Of a stretch of 64,000 bases of DNA, positions 26,713-36,545 are shown in pieces (within the stretch, counting starts at the first letter, position 1; the number at the start of each line of letters is the position of its first letter). Location: NCBI GenBank assembly GCA_030584065.1, contig CP129489.1, positions 3,854,271 to 3,918,270 of the forward strand, in the 5' to 3' direction. This DNA is from Flavobacteriales bacterium (GTDB taxonomy: Bacteria; Bacteroidota; Bacteroidia; Flavobacteriales_F; PHOS-HE28). The notes under the pieces were generated by a model, which worked only from the letters and a program-made list of their open reading frames with translations, did not search any database and was not told the DNA's origin. The translations under genes and the position numbers were made by a program.

Positions 26713-29700
26713 AGAGACTGCTCCTGTCGGTGGTGACCCTTGCGCATGCCGCGGCCTTGCTGGCCCAGCTGCATGGCAATGAATGGATCGACCACGACAG
26801 GCGCTATTGGAAGTTCGAGGTGGCCGCCGATGGGGTGTACCGCATCGATTCGGCCACGCTGGCGCAGAGCGGCTTCCCCATCGCCACCGTGGATGCCCGG
26901 CACCTGATGCTCTTCGGGAAGGAGCAGCAGGTGCCCATCTATGTCCATGGCGAGTCCGATGGCGTGCTCAACGCGGGCGACTACATCGAGTTCCATGCCA
27001 CCAAGGCCGACGGCCAGGTGGACAAGCGGATGTATCCCTATCCGGACGCGAACCCCAATCCCTACGTGAGCCTCTACGGCGATTCGGTGCGCTACTACCT
27101 CACGTGGGACGAGACGGCTCCTGCGCTGCACATGGGCGCCTATGCCAATGCCGACTACGCCAGCCATGCGCCGCGCCCCTGGGCCTGGTTCGAGGGCATA
27201 CAGACCTACAACCTCATCTACTGGGCGGGGCTGCTGGAGCCCACGCTGCAGCAGATCGGCATCGGCACCAGCCTCAGCCCCATGCTCGAGAGCGAGGGCT
27301 TCGGCGGGCTGCCGCTCTACAACGATGGGAGTACCAATCTGCTCGACATCCAGGATGCCGTGGTGGTCACCCCGGGCGTGTATCCCGGCCCCGATGCACC
27401 GGACGCCACGGTGACCGCCACCGTGGCGGCGCAGAACAACCCCGGCAACAGCTCCCTCTTCAACCACCATACGCGGTGGCTCTATGGGCCTGCGCTCAAT
27501 ACCGTGGGCCGCGATACCATCTACAGCGGCGCCCGCACCATCCGTGGCATCTTCGACATACCGGTGTCGGTGATGGGGCCCGCCACCACCATCCGCTACA
27601 ACGCACCGCACGATCTGGATGGGCCGGGCCAGGTAGGCGCGGGGCTGCCCAATTACCTCGACTGGCAGGTGGTGAGCAACGTGCGCATCCGCTATCCACG
27701 GTCGCTGGCCATCGGTGGAGGCGGGCCGCTGCGCATGGAGGTGCCCGGCAGCGCCGACCCCATGGTGCGCCTCGATGTGTCGGCCTTCGTGGGCACGCCG
27801 GTCATCTACGCTTACGGCGACAGTGTGCGGCGGGTGGCCGGCACCTTCAACGGCAGCGCGTGGCAGTTCCTCTTCCCGGCGGCCTTGGCCCAGGGCCTCA
27901 CACCGGTCGTCGTCTTCGGCCAGGAGACGGTGCAGCCGATCACCGGGCTGCGGCCGGTGACCCCCTCCGGCTACTTCACGGACTTCGCCGCCATGGACAT
28001 CGACTCGGCGATGCTCATCGTCACGCACGCCAGCCTGATGAGCAGCGCAGCCCTCTATGCCAACTACCGCGAGAACCAGAGCCCCAACCGCTACAACACG
28101 CTGGTGGCCGATGTGGATGAGCTCTACGACCAGTTCGGCGGCGGCATCCCCAAGCAGGCCTATGCCATCCGTGCCTTCTGCCGGTACCTCATCCAGCAAT
28201 GGAGCACTCGGCCGCGTGCGCTCTTCCTCATCGGGAAGTCGGTGAACACCTGGTCGGCCTTCTTCTCGGGGCTGCCGAGCATCAACCCCGATGCCGGCGG
28301 CGCCCGCGCACGGTGCCTGGTGCCCAGCTACGGGTATCCCAGCAGCGATCAGGCCTTCACCACAGGCCTGGAGCTCGATACCCGGCGCATGGACATCCCC
28401 GTGGGCCGGCTCAGCGCCAATACCAACGCCGAAGTGCTCGCCTACCTGGCCAAGGTGCAGGCCACCGAGGCACAGCCGCCGGCCATCTGGCAGAAGAACA
28501 TCCTGCATTTCGCCGGAGGATTCAGCCCGCAGGAGGTGAACAACATGGCCGGTTGGCTGGGCAGCCTGGCCGCCATCGCCACCGACACAGCCGCCTACCT
28601 GGGCGGTAACGTGGTCACCTTCAAGAAGCTCGGCAGCGATGTCATCGTGCAGGCCAGCGCCGATTCCGTGCGCCATTACATCGAGGATCAGGGTGTAACG
28701 CTGATGACCTTCCTGGCCCATGCCTATAGCGCCAGCTTCGACATCACCATCGACGAGCCCGAGAACTACGACTGGAACGGCAAGCATCCGGTGATCCTGG
28801 GCAACTCCTGCTACATCGGCAACTTCCACGGCAACGGTGCCACCAGCGCCAGCGAGCGATGGGTGCTGATGCCGGATGCGGGCCCCATCGCCTTCATCGC
28901 GGCTGCGGAGCAGGGCTTCACCGGCTGGCTGCTCAATTACTCCTCGCCCTTCTACGACAGCTTCGCCCGCGTGAACCATGGAGGCAGCATAGGCGAGCAC
29001 ATGAAGCACGCCGGCCTCACCTGCCAGGTGATCTCGCCCACCAGCTACATGGCGTGGAACGTGCAGAACTTCGCGCTGCAGGGCGACCCCACGATCACGC
29101 TCAATTCGCACCGGCAGCCGGATTACACGGTGAGCGCGGACCGCATCCTCATCGAGCCGGCCAATGTGACGGCCGATGTGGACAGCTTCACGGTGAAGGT
29201 GGCCGTGGAGAACATCGGGCGCGCGGTGAACGCCACCATCAACGTGGAACTCAAGCGGTCGAATCCCGGGCTCGGCGCCAACCCCGTCAGCTACTTCACC
29301 ACGCTGAGCGATGTGGACCTGCGAGACACCGCCGTGTTCCGGGTCCCGACGCTCGGATTCAGCGGCGGCCAGGGCACCAACCAGCTGCAGGTCCTCGTGG
29401 ACCTGGAGCCCGACCAGGTGGATGAGCTGGTGGACGATGCGAACAACACGGCCAGCACCGCGCTCTTCATCGCCAGCGGCGACCTCGTGCCGGCTTGGCC
29501 CTACGACTTCGCCATCGTGCCCGAGCCCACGGTGACGCTGAAGGCCAGCACGGGCGATCCGCTCGCTCCGGTGCGGACGTATGTCTTCCAGATCGACACC
29601 ACGGACCTCTTCAACAGCCCGATCCGGGAGACGCACACCCTGCAGGCCCCCGGCGGCGTGGTGAGCTGGCAGCCCCAATCCATCTTCGCGCTGAATGCGC

Positions 29701-31886
29701 TGCAGGACAGCACGGTGTTCTACTGGCGCTGCAGCATCGATAGCGCCTCCTCAGGCAACGGCCAGTTCAACTGGTACGAGCGCTCGTTCCAGTACATCCC
29801 GCAGCGTTGGGGCTGGGGGCAGGCGCACTACTTCCAGTTCAAGAACGACGTCTATTCCGGCATCCGCTACGACCGGCCGGCACGTGACTTCGACTTCGAG
29901 GAGGGGCAGCGCTTGCTGCGCGCCACCGTGCTGGGCAACGTGGGCGGCCCCGCAACGGCCTGGTTCATGGAGCTGAGCCCGCAGGACTATGGCGGCTGCG
30001 GACCCGCGGCATGGCATGTGGCGGTGGTCGATCCGGTCTCCTTCGAGCCCTGGGGCACCTACTACGTGAACCCGACAACCGGCCAGGTCTACTATCCGGA
30101 GAACCAGTTCGGCAACTACAACAACGCCGGCGGCTGCCGTAATCGGCCTGAGGGCTATTTCGGATTCCACACCAGCTCGGCTGCGCAGCTCACCGGGCTG
30201 CAGGGCATGCTCAGCGGCCCCAACGCCATCCCTGCCGGGCATCATGTGCTCATGTACACCTGGCTCTACCTGGACAAGGACGGCATGGCGGCCAGCAATC
30301 CGGCCCTGATGCCCTACCTGGAGAGCATCGGATTCCCCAGCTTCGCCGCCCTGCCTGATAGCGTGCCCTACATCGCCTATTTCAGGCAGGGCGATCCCTC
30401 CACGTTCCGCGATACCGTGGGCGCCGCCATCACCGACCAGATCAGCCTGAGCGCATGGGTGAGCACCGCCTTCGCCCAGGGCACCATCACCACCATGGAC
30501 GCCGGCCCCGCATCGAGCTGGCACGGGCTCTACTGGAACGAGCTACCTGCAGTGCCGACGGACAGCACGCGGATCAAGCTTTTCGGCATCGGCCCGGCCG
30601 GCGGCGCGCCGGTGCCGCTGGCCGACCTGCACAGCCCGCTCGATTCCCTGCCCGACCTCGGTGACCTGGTGGATGCGCAGCAGTACCCCATCCTGCGCAT
30701 CCGCGGCGAGTTCAGGGACAACGTGAACGGCGAGGCCGTGCCAGCCCAGCTGGAACGCTGGCAGCTGCTCTTCAGCCCGGTTCCCGAATGCGCCATCCAT
30801 CCGCCCCTGGGCCTCTATAATGGGCTGGAGGGCCATGCCGAGGGTCAGCAGGCCGCGGTGGCGGTAGCCGTGCAGAACATCAGCCCGTTCGATATGGACA
30901 GCCTGCTGCTGACTGCATGGGTGGTGAACCGCGCCAACGTGAGGCACCGCGTCCATTACCGGCTGAACGCGCCCCTGCCAGCGGGCGCATGGCTGGTGGA
31001 CACGGTGCGGTTCAGCACGGTCGGCTTCGGCGGATGGAACACCCTCATGATCGAGGCCAACCCCGTCGATACCCTCACCGGCCGCTACCACCAGGCAGAG
31101 CAGTACCGGTTCAACAACATCGCCCAATGGCGCTTCGAGGTGGATGAGGATCGCGAGAACCCGCTGCTCGATGTGACCTTCGATGGGCGGTTCATCCTCG
31201 ATGGCGACATCGTTTCGGCGAGGCCCGAGATCGAGATCAGCCTCGATGACGAGAACACGATCCGCCTGCTGGATTCACCTGCCGACACCGCGAGCTTCAA
31301 GGTCTTCCTCACGCGCCCCGGCGCCGGGCAGCAGCGCATCCACTTCCGCGATGGCGCAGGGAACGAGGTCATGCGCTTCCAGCCCGCATCGGGAACCGAC
31401 AACATCGCCCGCATCCGCTACAGCCCGCGTTTCGATTCGGACGGCCGGTATTGCCTGACGGTGCAAGCCTCGGACCTCAGCGGCAACGCGAGCGGCGACA
31501 ACGATTACAAGGTGTGCTTCGAGGTGGTGAATCGGACCACCATCACCGATGTGCTCAACTACCCGAACCCCTTCACCACGAGCACGCGCTTCGTGTTCAC
31601 GCTCACCGGCTCCGAGCCGCCCTCGCAGATGCGGATCCAGATCCTCACCGTTACCGGCAAGGTGGTGCGCGAGGTGAGCATGGCCGAGCTGGGCCCGATA
31701 CATGTCGGGCGCAACATCACCGAGTTCGCCTGGGACGGCACGGACCAGTTCGGCGACCGCCTGGCGCGCGGCGTGTACCTCTATCGCGTGATGGCCCGCC
31801 TCAATGGGGAGGACATCGAGGTGCGCGAGACACAGGCCTCCCAGTACTTCACCAAGGGCTTCGGCAAGATGTACCTGCTGCGGTAG
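26709..31886 (+). CDS. C25 (gingipain-family) cysteine peptidase with T9SS C-terminal domain, possibly PorU
   Basis: A 1,725-residue secreted protein with signal peptide (RLLLSVVTLAHAAALLAQ). Residues about 20-400 form the Ig-like N-terminal region seen in PorU and C25 proteins (WKFEVAADGVYRIDSATL). The C25 domain spans about 430-790, with likely catalytic His671 (FLAHAYS) and Cys701 (GNSCYIGNFHG), 30 residues apart. Then come a CARDB-like module (about 820-920: VKVAVENIGRAVNATINVEL), further beta-domains, and a type-A FlgD-like sorting domain from residue 1614 (LNYPNPFTTSTRF; FAWDGTDQFGDRLARGVYLY). PorU proteins are usually about 1,100-1,300 residues, so this could be either a long PorU sortase or a separate cell-surface peptidase. 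Coupled to porV. Confidence 0.85.
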   Translation: MKRLLLSVVTLAHAAALLAQLHGNEWIDHDRRYWKFEVAADGVYRIDSATLAQSGFPIATVDARHLMLFGKEQQVPIYVHGESDGVLNAGDYIEFHATKADGQVDKRMYPYPDANPNPYVSLYGDSVRYYLTWDETAPALHMGAYANADYASHAPRPWAWFEGIQTYNLIYWAGLLEPTLQQIGIGTSLSPMLESEGFGGLPLYNDGSTNLLDIQDAVVVTPGVYPGPDAPDATVTATVAAQNNPGNSSLFNHHTRWLYGPALNTVGRDTIYSGARTIRGIFDIPVSVMGPATTIRYNAPHDLDGPGQVGAGLPNYLDWQVVSNVRIRYPRSLAIGGGGPLRMEVPGSADPMVRLDVSAFVGTPVIYAYGDSVRRVAGTFNGSAWQFLFPAALAQGLTPVVVFGQETVQPITGLRPVTPSGYFTDFAAMDIDSAMLIVTHASLMSSAALYANYRENQSPNRYNTLVADVDELYDQFGGGIPKQAYAIRAFCRYLIQQWSTRPRALFLIGKSVNTWSAFFSGLPSINPDAGGARARCLVPSYGYPSSDQAFTTGLELDTRRMDIPVGRLSANTNAEVLAYLAKVQATEAQPPAIWQKNILHFAGGFSPQEVNNMAGWLGSLAAIATDTAAYLGGNVVTFKKLGSDVIVQASADSVRHYIEDQGVTLMTFLAHAYSASFDITIDEPENYDWNGKHPVILGNSCYIGNFHGNGATSASERWVLMPDAGPIAFIAAAEQGFTGWLLNYSSPFYDSFARVNHGGSIGEHMKHAGLTCQVISPTSYMAWNVQNFALQGDPTITLNSHRQPDYTVSADRILIEPANVTADVDSFTVKVAVENIGRAVNATINVELKRSNPGLGANPVSYFTTLSDVDLRDTAVFRVPTLGFSGGQGTNQLQVLVDLEPDQVDELVDDANNTASTALFIASGDLVPAWPYDFAIVPEPTVTLKASTGDPLAPVRTYVFQIDTTDLFNSPIRETHTLQAPGGVVSWQPQSIFALNALQDSTVFYWRCSIDSASSGNGQFNWYERSFQYIPQRWGWGQAHYFQFKNDVYSGIRYDRPARDFDFEEGQRLLRATVLGNVGGPATAWFMELSPQDYGGCGPAAWHVAVVDPVSFEPWGTYYVNPTTGQVYYPENQFGNYNNAGGCRNRPEGYFGFHTSSAAQLTGLQGMLSGPNAIPAGHHVLMYTWLYLDKDGMAASNPALMPYLESIGFPSFAALPDSVPYIAYFRQGDPSTFRDTVGAAITDQISLSAWVSTAFAQGTITTMDAGPASSWHGLYWNELPAVPTDSTRIKLFGIGPAGGAPVPLADLHSPLDSLPDLGDLVDAQQYPILRIRGEFRDNVNGEAVPAQLERWQLLFSPVPECAIHPPLGLYNGLEGHAEGQQAAVAVAVQNISPFDMDSLLLTAWVVNRANVRHRVHYRLNAPLPAGAWLVDTVRFSTVGFGGWNTLMIEANPVDTLTGRYHQAEQYRFNNIAQWRFEVDEDRENPLLDVTFDGRFILDGDIVSARPEIEISLDDENTIRLLDSPADTASFKVFLTRPGAGQQRIHFRDGAGNEVMRFQPASGTDNIARIRYSPRFDSDGRYCLTVQASDLSGNASGDNDYKVCFEVVNRTTITDVLNYPNPFTTSTRFVFTLTGSEPPSQMRIQILTVTGKVVREVSMAELGPIHVGRNITEFAWDGTDQFGDRLARGVYLYRVMARLNGEDIEVRETQASQYFTKGFGKMYLLR

Positions 31887-31909
31887 GGCCTCTGCTCGCC
31901 CGGCCCGGG

Positions 31910-31917
31910 TACTTTCG
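31910..31917 (+). promoter_or_regulatory. Predicted -7 box, leaderless arrangement before lnt
   Basis: TACTTTCG, a one-base variant of TAnnTTTG, lies in the 36-nt gap after the C25 gene and ends 5 nt before the lnt ATG at 31923. Confidence 0.55.
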
Positions 31918-31922
31918 CGCCC

Positions 31923-33608
31923 ATGCCGTCGCTGCGCGCCCGGATTCTGCTGTGGTCATCCCTGAGCGGGCTGCTTTGGGCCCTCGCCTGGCCGGCGGTG
32001 GGCGGGATCACCTGGCTCGCCTTCATCGCCTGGCTCCCGCTGCTGCATGCGGAGCGCCTCCATGACCAGCGCGCAGGGGGCCGGCGCATCCCGTTCTACC
32101 CGTACGCGCTCCCCGGCTTCTTCATCTGGAACGCACTGGCCACATGGTGGTTCTTCGCCGTGAGCGAGCCCATGGTCACCAAGGTGGTGAGCGTGGCTGT
32201 ACCCGTGCTGGGCAATACCCTGCTCATGGGGATTCCGTGGTGGCTGAGCCGCTGGGTGAAGCGCACCGCAGGAGCGCGCTGGGGCCGGCTCGCCCTGCCG
32301 GTGCTCTGGCTCGCGTTCGAGCGCCTCCATCATGACTGGGACCTGCAGTGGCCCTGGCTCAGCCTGGGCAATGCGTTCGCCGCGCAGCCTGCCTGGGTGC
32401 AGTGGTACGAGCACACCGGTGCGCTCGGCGGCACGGTGTGGGTGTGGGCCGTGAGCCTGGCCCTCCAGGCCATGCTGCTGGCATGGCCGCACCGGCGCCG
32501 GATGGCCCTCGCACTCGGTGCCGCAACGGCCCTCGCCGTTTCATTGCCCATCGGTGGTTCGGTCCACCGCTTCAACCAGTACAGGCACGATCAGGGGCGG
32601 CCCATGGAGGTGGTGGTGGTGCAGCCCAACATCGACCCCTACCGGGAGAAGTTCGGGGGAATGGATGCCCTGGAGCAGCTGGAACGCATGCTGGCGCTTG
32701 CGGAGCCGCACATCACCGGGAACACGCGGCTGGTGGTGTTCCCGGAGACCGCCCTGCAGGAAACCGGCACCGTGAACATGACGGAGGGCGGACTCCTCTT
32801 CAATGGCCTTTGGGAGAACGACCTGCCGTCAGCGCGCTCCGTGCAGCGTCTTCAGGCATTCCAGCAGCAGCACCCGGGTGTGGCCGTGCTCTGCGGCATG
32901 AGCAGCGACCGGTGGTTCCGCGGCGAGGGCGATCGACCGCTCACCGCGCGGCGCATCGGCGACAGCCCCTACTGGTACGAAGCCTACAATGCCGCGCTCT
33001 GGATGCCGGCGCAGGGGGGCATCGAATCCTACCACAAGAGCAAGCTGGTGGCCGGGGTGGAACTGATGCCATTCGAGGAGGTGCTGGGCCCGCTCGGCAC
33101 GCTCGCGCTCGATCTGGGGGGCACCACGGGTAGCCTGGGCCAGCAGGAGGAGCGTAGCGTGCTGCGTGATGCCTCATCCGATCTGGCCATCGTGCCGGCC
33201 ATCTGCTACGAGTCGGTCTTCGGCGAGCACATCGCCGCGCATGTGCGCAACGGCGGCTCCCTCATCGCGGTGATGACCAACGACGGCTGGTGGGGCGATT
33301 CGCCTGGCTACCGGCAGCACCTCACGTTCTCCAGCCTGCGCGCCATCGAGACCCGGAGGGATGTGGTGCGGTCGGCGAACACCGGGATATCGTGCGTGGT
33401 GGATCAGCGCGGCATCGTGCGCCAGGGCACGGACTGGTGGGTGCCGACCGCCTTCGCGGCCACCGTGCGGCTGAATGAGGAGGTCACCTTCTTCGTCCGC
33501 CACGGCGACCTCATCGGGCGCTCGGCCTCGTGGCTGGCCCTCGCCCTTCTCCTGGCCACCGCCATCCGTTCTGCGCAGGCCCGTGTGCGGCCCCGGCCGC
33601 GGGCTTGA
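31923..33608 (+). CDS. lnt: Apolipoprotein N-acyltransferase
   Basis: A 561-residue inner-membrane enzyme that adds the third acyl chain to the N-terminal cysteine of lipoproteins. N-terminal hydrophobic helices (residues 10-220) precede a nitrilase-fold domain. The catalytic triad is visible: Glu in VVFPETALQE, Lys in YHKSKLVAGVELMPFE, Cys in PAICYESVFGE. Other conserved parts are VVVVQPNIDPYREKF and LIAVMTNDGWWGDSPGYRQH. A final hydrophobic helix anchors the C-terminus. Start ATG 31923 is fixed by the promoter box 5 nt upstream. Its length is typical for Bacteroidota. Lipoprotein maturation fits the envelope theme. Confidence 0.96.
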   Translation: MPSLRARILLWSSLSGLLWALAWPAVGGITWLAFIAWLPLLHAERLHDQRAGGRRIPFYPYALPGFFIWNALATWWFFAVSEPMVTKVVSVAVPVLGNTLLMGIPWWLSRWVKRTAGARWGRLALPVLWLAFERLHHDWDLQWPWLSLGNAFAAQPAWVQWYEHTGALGGTVWVWAVSLALQAMLLAWPHRRRMALALGAATALAVSLPIGGSVHRFNQYRHDQGRPMEVVVVQPNIDPYREKFGGMDALEQLERMLALAEPHITGNTRLVVFPETALQETGTVNMTEGGLLFNGLWENDLPSARSVQRLQAFQQQHPGVAVLCGMSSDRWFRGEGDRPLTARRIGDSPYWYEAYNAALWMPAQGGIESYHKSKLVAGVELMPFEEVLGPLGTLALDLGGTTGSLGQQEERSVLRDASSDLAIVPAICYESVFGEHIAAHVRNGGSLIAVMTNDGWWGDSPGYRQHLTFSSLRAIETRRDVVRSANTGISCVVDQRGIVRQGTDWWVPTAFAATVRLNEEVTFFVRHGDLIGRSASWLALALLLATAIRSAQARVRPRPRA

Positions 33609-33631
33609 CGCCTGCCAGGCTCAGCCATGGA

Positions 33632-33639
33632 TACCTTGG
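33632..33639 (+). promoter_or_regulatory. Predicted -7 box before pabB GTG
   Basis: TACCTTGG (one change from the consensus) ends 4 nt before GTG 33644. A TTG at 33605-33607 is 24 nt upstream, one more than the usual range. Confidence 0.45.
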
Positions 33640-33643
33640 CTGC

Positions 33644-34879
33644 GTGCGACAGCGGATTCCCTTGCCGACCGGCATCCCCTTCCGTGCAGAGGCCCTGCGC
33701 CAGGAGGAGGCCTTCCTTTTCCGGAGGGTGGCCGATCAGGGGCGCGCCGTGTTGGGGGTGGGTGTGCTACAGGATGGAGAGCGGCCACGATTCGATGCGC
33801 AGGGCCGTTCAACGGACTGGTTCATGGGCCATCTCGCCTATGGCTACAAGGACCGCTTGGAGCCCTTGGGCTCGCGCTTGCACGATGCGTTCGGCTGGCC
33901 GCTCAGTCACTGGTTCATTCCACGGTGGGTATATGAATGGCAGGGCGATGACTTGACCCTGTACGCCTATCCGGATGATGCGGCAGCCGGAATCGGACTG
34001 GCGCACGCCATGGCAGGCCCGCCTGCTGCCGGGGCCGCGCGCGTCCCCATCGACTGGCGCCCGGCCATGAGCCGGGCGGAGTACCTCCATGCGGCGGGTG
34101 CGCTCATGGCGGCCATCCAGCGCGGCGATATCTATGAGGTGAATCTCTGCACGGCGCACGAGGCCGTGGTCCCCGGATTCGATCCCTTCGCGGCCTTCGA
34201 TCGATTGCTGGCCGACACCGATGCGCCTTTCGCAGGTTTCCTGCGGATGGGCACGGGCTTCGCCCTCTGCGCCAGCCCCGAACGCTTCCTGGCCATGAAT
34301 GATCGGCGCATGGCCGGCGAGCCGATGAAAGGCACGCGTCCCCGTGGCCGGAGCGCGGCAGAGGACCAGCGCCTTGCCCGTGAGCTCGCTCTGGATGCCA
34401 AGGAGCGGAGCGAGAACGTCATGGCCGTGGACGTCATGCGCAACGACTTGGCGCGCGTGTCGGTGCCCGGAAGCGTGCGCGTAACGGAGCTTTGCGGCGT
34501 GCGGTCCTATCCCCGGGTGCATCAACTGGTGAGCGCGATGGAGGCGGAGCGCCGCACGGATGTGGATCCCTTCACCGCGGTGGAGGCGGCCTTTCCCATG
34601 GCCAGTATGACCGGGGCGCCCAAGTTCCGCGCCATGCAGCTCATCGATGCCGCAGAGGCGCGAGCACGCGGATTGTACAGCGGCACCATGGGCTTCTTCG
34701 CGCCCGATGGCACCGCCGACCTGAATGTGGTGATCCGCACGGTGCTCTTTGACCAAGTCTCGAGCAGGCTTTCCATCCCCACCGGCAGCGCGCTCACCGC
34801 GCAATGCGATCCCTCAGCGGAGTGGGACGAGTGCCTGGTGAAGCTCAACAGCATAGCCCATGCGCTCACAGCTCCTTGA
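33644..34879 (+). CDS. pabB: Aminodeoxychorismate synthase component I
   Basis: A 411-residue chorismate-binding enzyme that aminates chorismate in folate synthesis. The GTG start at 33644 (VRQRIPLPTGIPFRAEALRQ) is chosen because a -7 box sits directly before it; the frame is open further upstream into lnt. The C-terminal catalytic part carries GEPMKGTRPRG, whose lysine marks PabB rather than TrpE, then VMRNDLARVSVPGSV, MASMTGAPKFRAMQ and LYSGTMGFFAPDG. The N-terminal half is less conserved, as expected. There is no PabA or PabC partner adjacent. It overlaps tilS by 20 nt. Anthranilate synthase is an unlikely alternative. Confidence 0.92.
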   Translation: MRQRIPLPTGIPFRAEALRQEEAFLFRRVADQGRAVLGVGVLQDGERPRFDAQGRSTDWFMGHLAYGYKDRLEPLGSRLHDAFGWPLSHWFIPRWVYEWQGDDLTLYAYPDDAAAGIGLAHAMAGPPAAGAARVPIDWRPAMSRAEYLHAAGALMAAIQRGDIYEVNLCTAHEAVVPGFDPFAAFDRLLADTDAPFAGFLRMGTGFALCASPERFLAMNDRRMAGEPMKGTRPRGRSAAEDQRLARELALDAKERSENVMAVDVMRNDLARVSVPGSVRVTELCGVRSYPRVHQLVSAMEAERRTDVDPFTAVEAAFPMASMTGAPKFRAMQLIDAAEARARGLYSGTMGFFAPDGTADLNVVIRTVLFDQVSSRLSIPTGSALTAQCDPSAEWDECLVKLNSIAHALTAP

Positions 34880-36179
34880 TGAGGTGCGCCGCTTCATCCG
34901 CCGGGAGCGGATGCTGGAGCCGGGCGAGCCCCTGCACGTGGCGGTGAGCGGGGGCATCGACAGCATGGTGCTGCTGCATGCGCTGAAATGCATGGGCCAC
35001 CCGTGCTCCGTGCTGCACGTGGACCATGGCCTGCGCGGCGCCGAGAGCGAGGGCGATCGCGCCTTCGTGGAGGAGCATTGCCGTCGCGAGGGCATCCCGT
35101 TCCGATGGAAGAGGGTGGATGCGGCCGCGCATGCGAAGGAGAAGGGCCTGTCCATCCAGATGGCGGCGCGCGAGCTTCGCTACGCCTTCTTCGCCGAGGC
35201 CTGGAAGGACCAGCCTTGGAGAACCGTGCTGGCCCACCATGCCGATGATGCCGTGGAGACCCTGCTCATGCACCTCATGCGCGGGGTGGGTGTGTTCGGC
35301 TGGAGCACCATCCCGCCGGTGAGCGGCGTGTTCGTGCGTCCATTGCTGGCCGTTGATCGCGCCACGATCGAAGCGTACGCAACGGAGCATGCCATCCCTT
35401 TCCGTGAGGACAGCAGCAACACCGATGCGAAGTACCTACGCAACCGCGTACGGCACGAGCTGTTGCCCTTGATGGAGGCCATGCGCCCCGGTGCCCGGCG
35501 GTCCATGGCCAGGAGCACCGGTCTGCTGCGCGAGCTGGTGCGCGCGGGCGAGCTGGTGCGCAGCGCCGAGCCGCTCAGCCTCACGCCGGAACGGGAGCTC
35601 CGCATCCCCTTCACCGCAGTGGAGAACAGCCCGACGCCGACCTTGCTGCTGCATCAGCTGCTGCGGCACCTGGGTTTCCATCCCGACATGCTGGATCGGG
35701 TGCGCGATGCCATCCTGGAACGGCGTACCGGGGCGGAGTTCATCGCGGGTGGCTGGCGCGCCATCGTGGACCGCGAAAGCCTGATCGTGGCCAGGATCCC
35801 GGCCGATCGGCCTGCGTTCATCATCGACCTTCACCAACCCGTTGGCGCAAGTGCCGGTTTCCGCTGGGTCCTGACGGAGGGCGAGCCATTCAAAATGCCT
35901 GCTTCCATGGATGAGGCCGTGCTCGATGCCGACCGGCTGGACTTTCCCGTTGAAGTGCGGCCTTGGCGCCCCGGCGACCGCATGCGGCCCACCGGCCTGG
36001 GCGGCCGCAAGCTCATCAGTGACATCCTCATCGATGCCAAGGTTCCAAGGAACCTGAAGGACTTGGCCTACGTGCTGGTGAGCGGTGGCGAGGTGGCCTG
36101 GCTAGCGGGGCACCGCATCGGCGAGGGCTTCCAAGCCACAGAGCACAGCCTGCGCGTGTTGCGCATCCAGAGGGGCTGA
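34860..36179 (+). CDS. tilS: tRNA(Ile)-lysidine synthetase
   Basis: A 439-residue ATP-pyrophosphatase that converts C34 of the AUA-reading tRNA-Ile to lysidine. The N-terminal P-loop motif VSGGIDSMVLLHAL is at residues about 30-43. LHVDHGLRGAESEGDRAFVE and AHHADDAVETLLMHLMRGVG complete the active site. The C-terminal domain contains WRPGDRMRPTGLGGRKLISD, conserved in long TilS forms. Start ATG 34860 lies inside the end of pabB, so translation is probably coupled. Length fits Bacteroidota TilS. It is an essential gene in most bacteria. Confidence 0.95.
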   Translation: MRSQLLDEVRRFIRRERMLEPGEPLHVAVSGGIDSMVLLHALKCMGHPCSVLHVDHGLRGAESEGDRAFVEEHCRREGIPFRWKRVDAAAHAKEKGLSIQMAARELRYAFFAEAWKDQPWRTVLAHHADDAVETLLMHLMRGVGVFGWSTIPPVSGVFVRPLLAVDRATIEAYATEHAIPFREDSSNTDAKYLRNRVRHELLPLMEAMRPGARRSMARSTGLLRELVRAGELVRSAEPLSLTPERELRIPFTAVENSPTPTLLLHQLLRHLGFHPDMLDRVRDAILERRTGAEFIAGGWRAIVDRESLIVARIPADRPAFIIDLHQPVGASAGFRWVLTEGEPFKMPASMDEAVLDADRLDFPVEVRPWRPGDRMRPTGLGGRKLISDILIDAKVPRNLKDLAYVLVSGGEVAWLAGHRIGEGFQATEHSLRVLRIQRG

Positions 36180-36204
36180 GCATCCACGTATTTTCAACGA
36201 GGTG

Positions 36205-36234
36205 TTGCACGGCGGCCGGATGCGATTAACTTCC
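36205..36234 (+). promoter_or_regulatory. Predicted promoter TTG-N19-TAACTTCC
   Basis: TTG 36205-36207 and TAACTTCC 36227-36234 are 19 nt apart, in the gap after tilS. It would drive the 95-residue gene whose ATG is 23 nt downstream. Confidence 0.5.
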
Positions 36235-36257
36235 CGCTTCTAAACCCCCGGTGAGCC

Positions 36258-36545
36258 ATGCCGCAGCACACCATGATCCCCAAGGAGCGCATCCCATCGC
36301 TCCGCTTCCCGCGCCAGCCTCTGCCCCTGAGCACCGAGCAGCATCAGGACATCCAGCGGAAAATGGAGCAGGCCACGCGGCTGGGCAATGGCGAGCACGG
36401 CAAGTGCCGCATCCTGTTCCAGGACGATGAGGGCCTGAAGGCCGTGGAGACCACCATCTGGGCCTTCGATCCGCAGAACATCGTCCTGAAGTACGGCATG
36501 ACCATCCCCGTCTCCCGCGTGGTCGGCATCGAGTTCCCATCGTGA
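36258..36545 (+). CDS. Small conserved cytoplasmic protein, unknown
   Basis: A 95-residue soluble protein. ATG 36258 and the alternative ATG 36273 are both possible. The first half is polar with proline-rich phrases (SLRFPRQPLPLSTEQHQD) and a helix (IQRKMEQATRLG). The second half is a strand-rich module (KCRILFQDDEGLKAVETTIW; IVLKYGMTIPVSRVVGIEF). No signal peptide, membrane segment or metal motif. It has its own promoter. Function not recognised; the strand pattern resembles small nucleic-acid-binding or regulatory folds but nothing more specific can be said. Confidence 0.7.
   Translation: MPQHTMIPKERIPSLRFPRQPLPLSTEQHQDIQRKMEQATRLGNGEHGKCRILFQDDEGLKAVETTIWAFDPQNIVLKYGMTIPVSRVVGIEFPS

Noticed and set aside
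26658..29678. A 1,006-codon minus-strand frame opposite the C25 peptidase
   Set aside because: Antisense shadow; it overlaps clear C25 and porV coding sequence and has no start signals.
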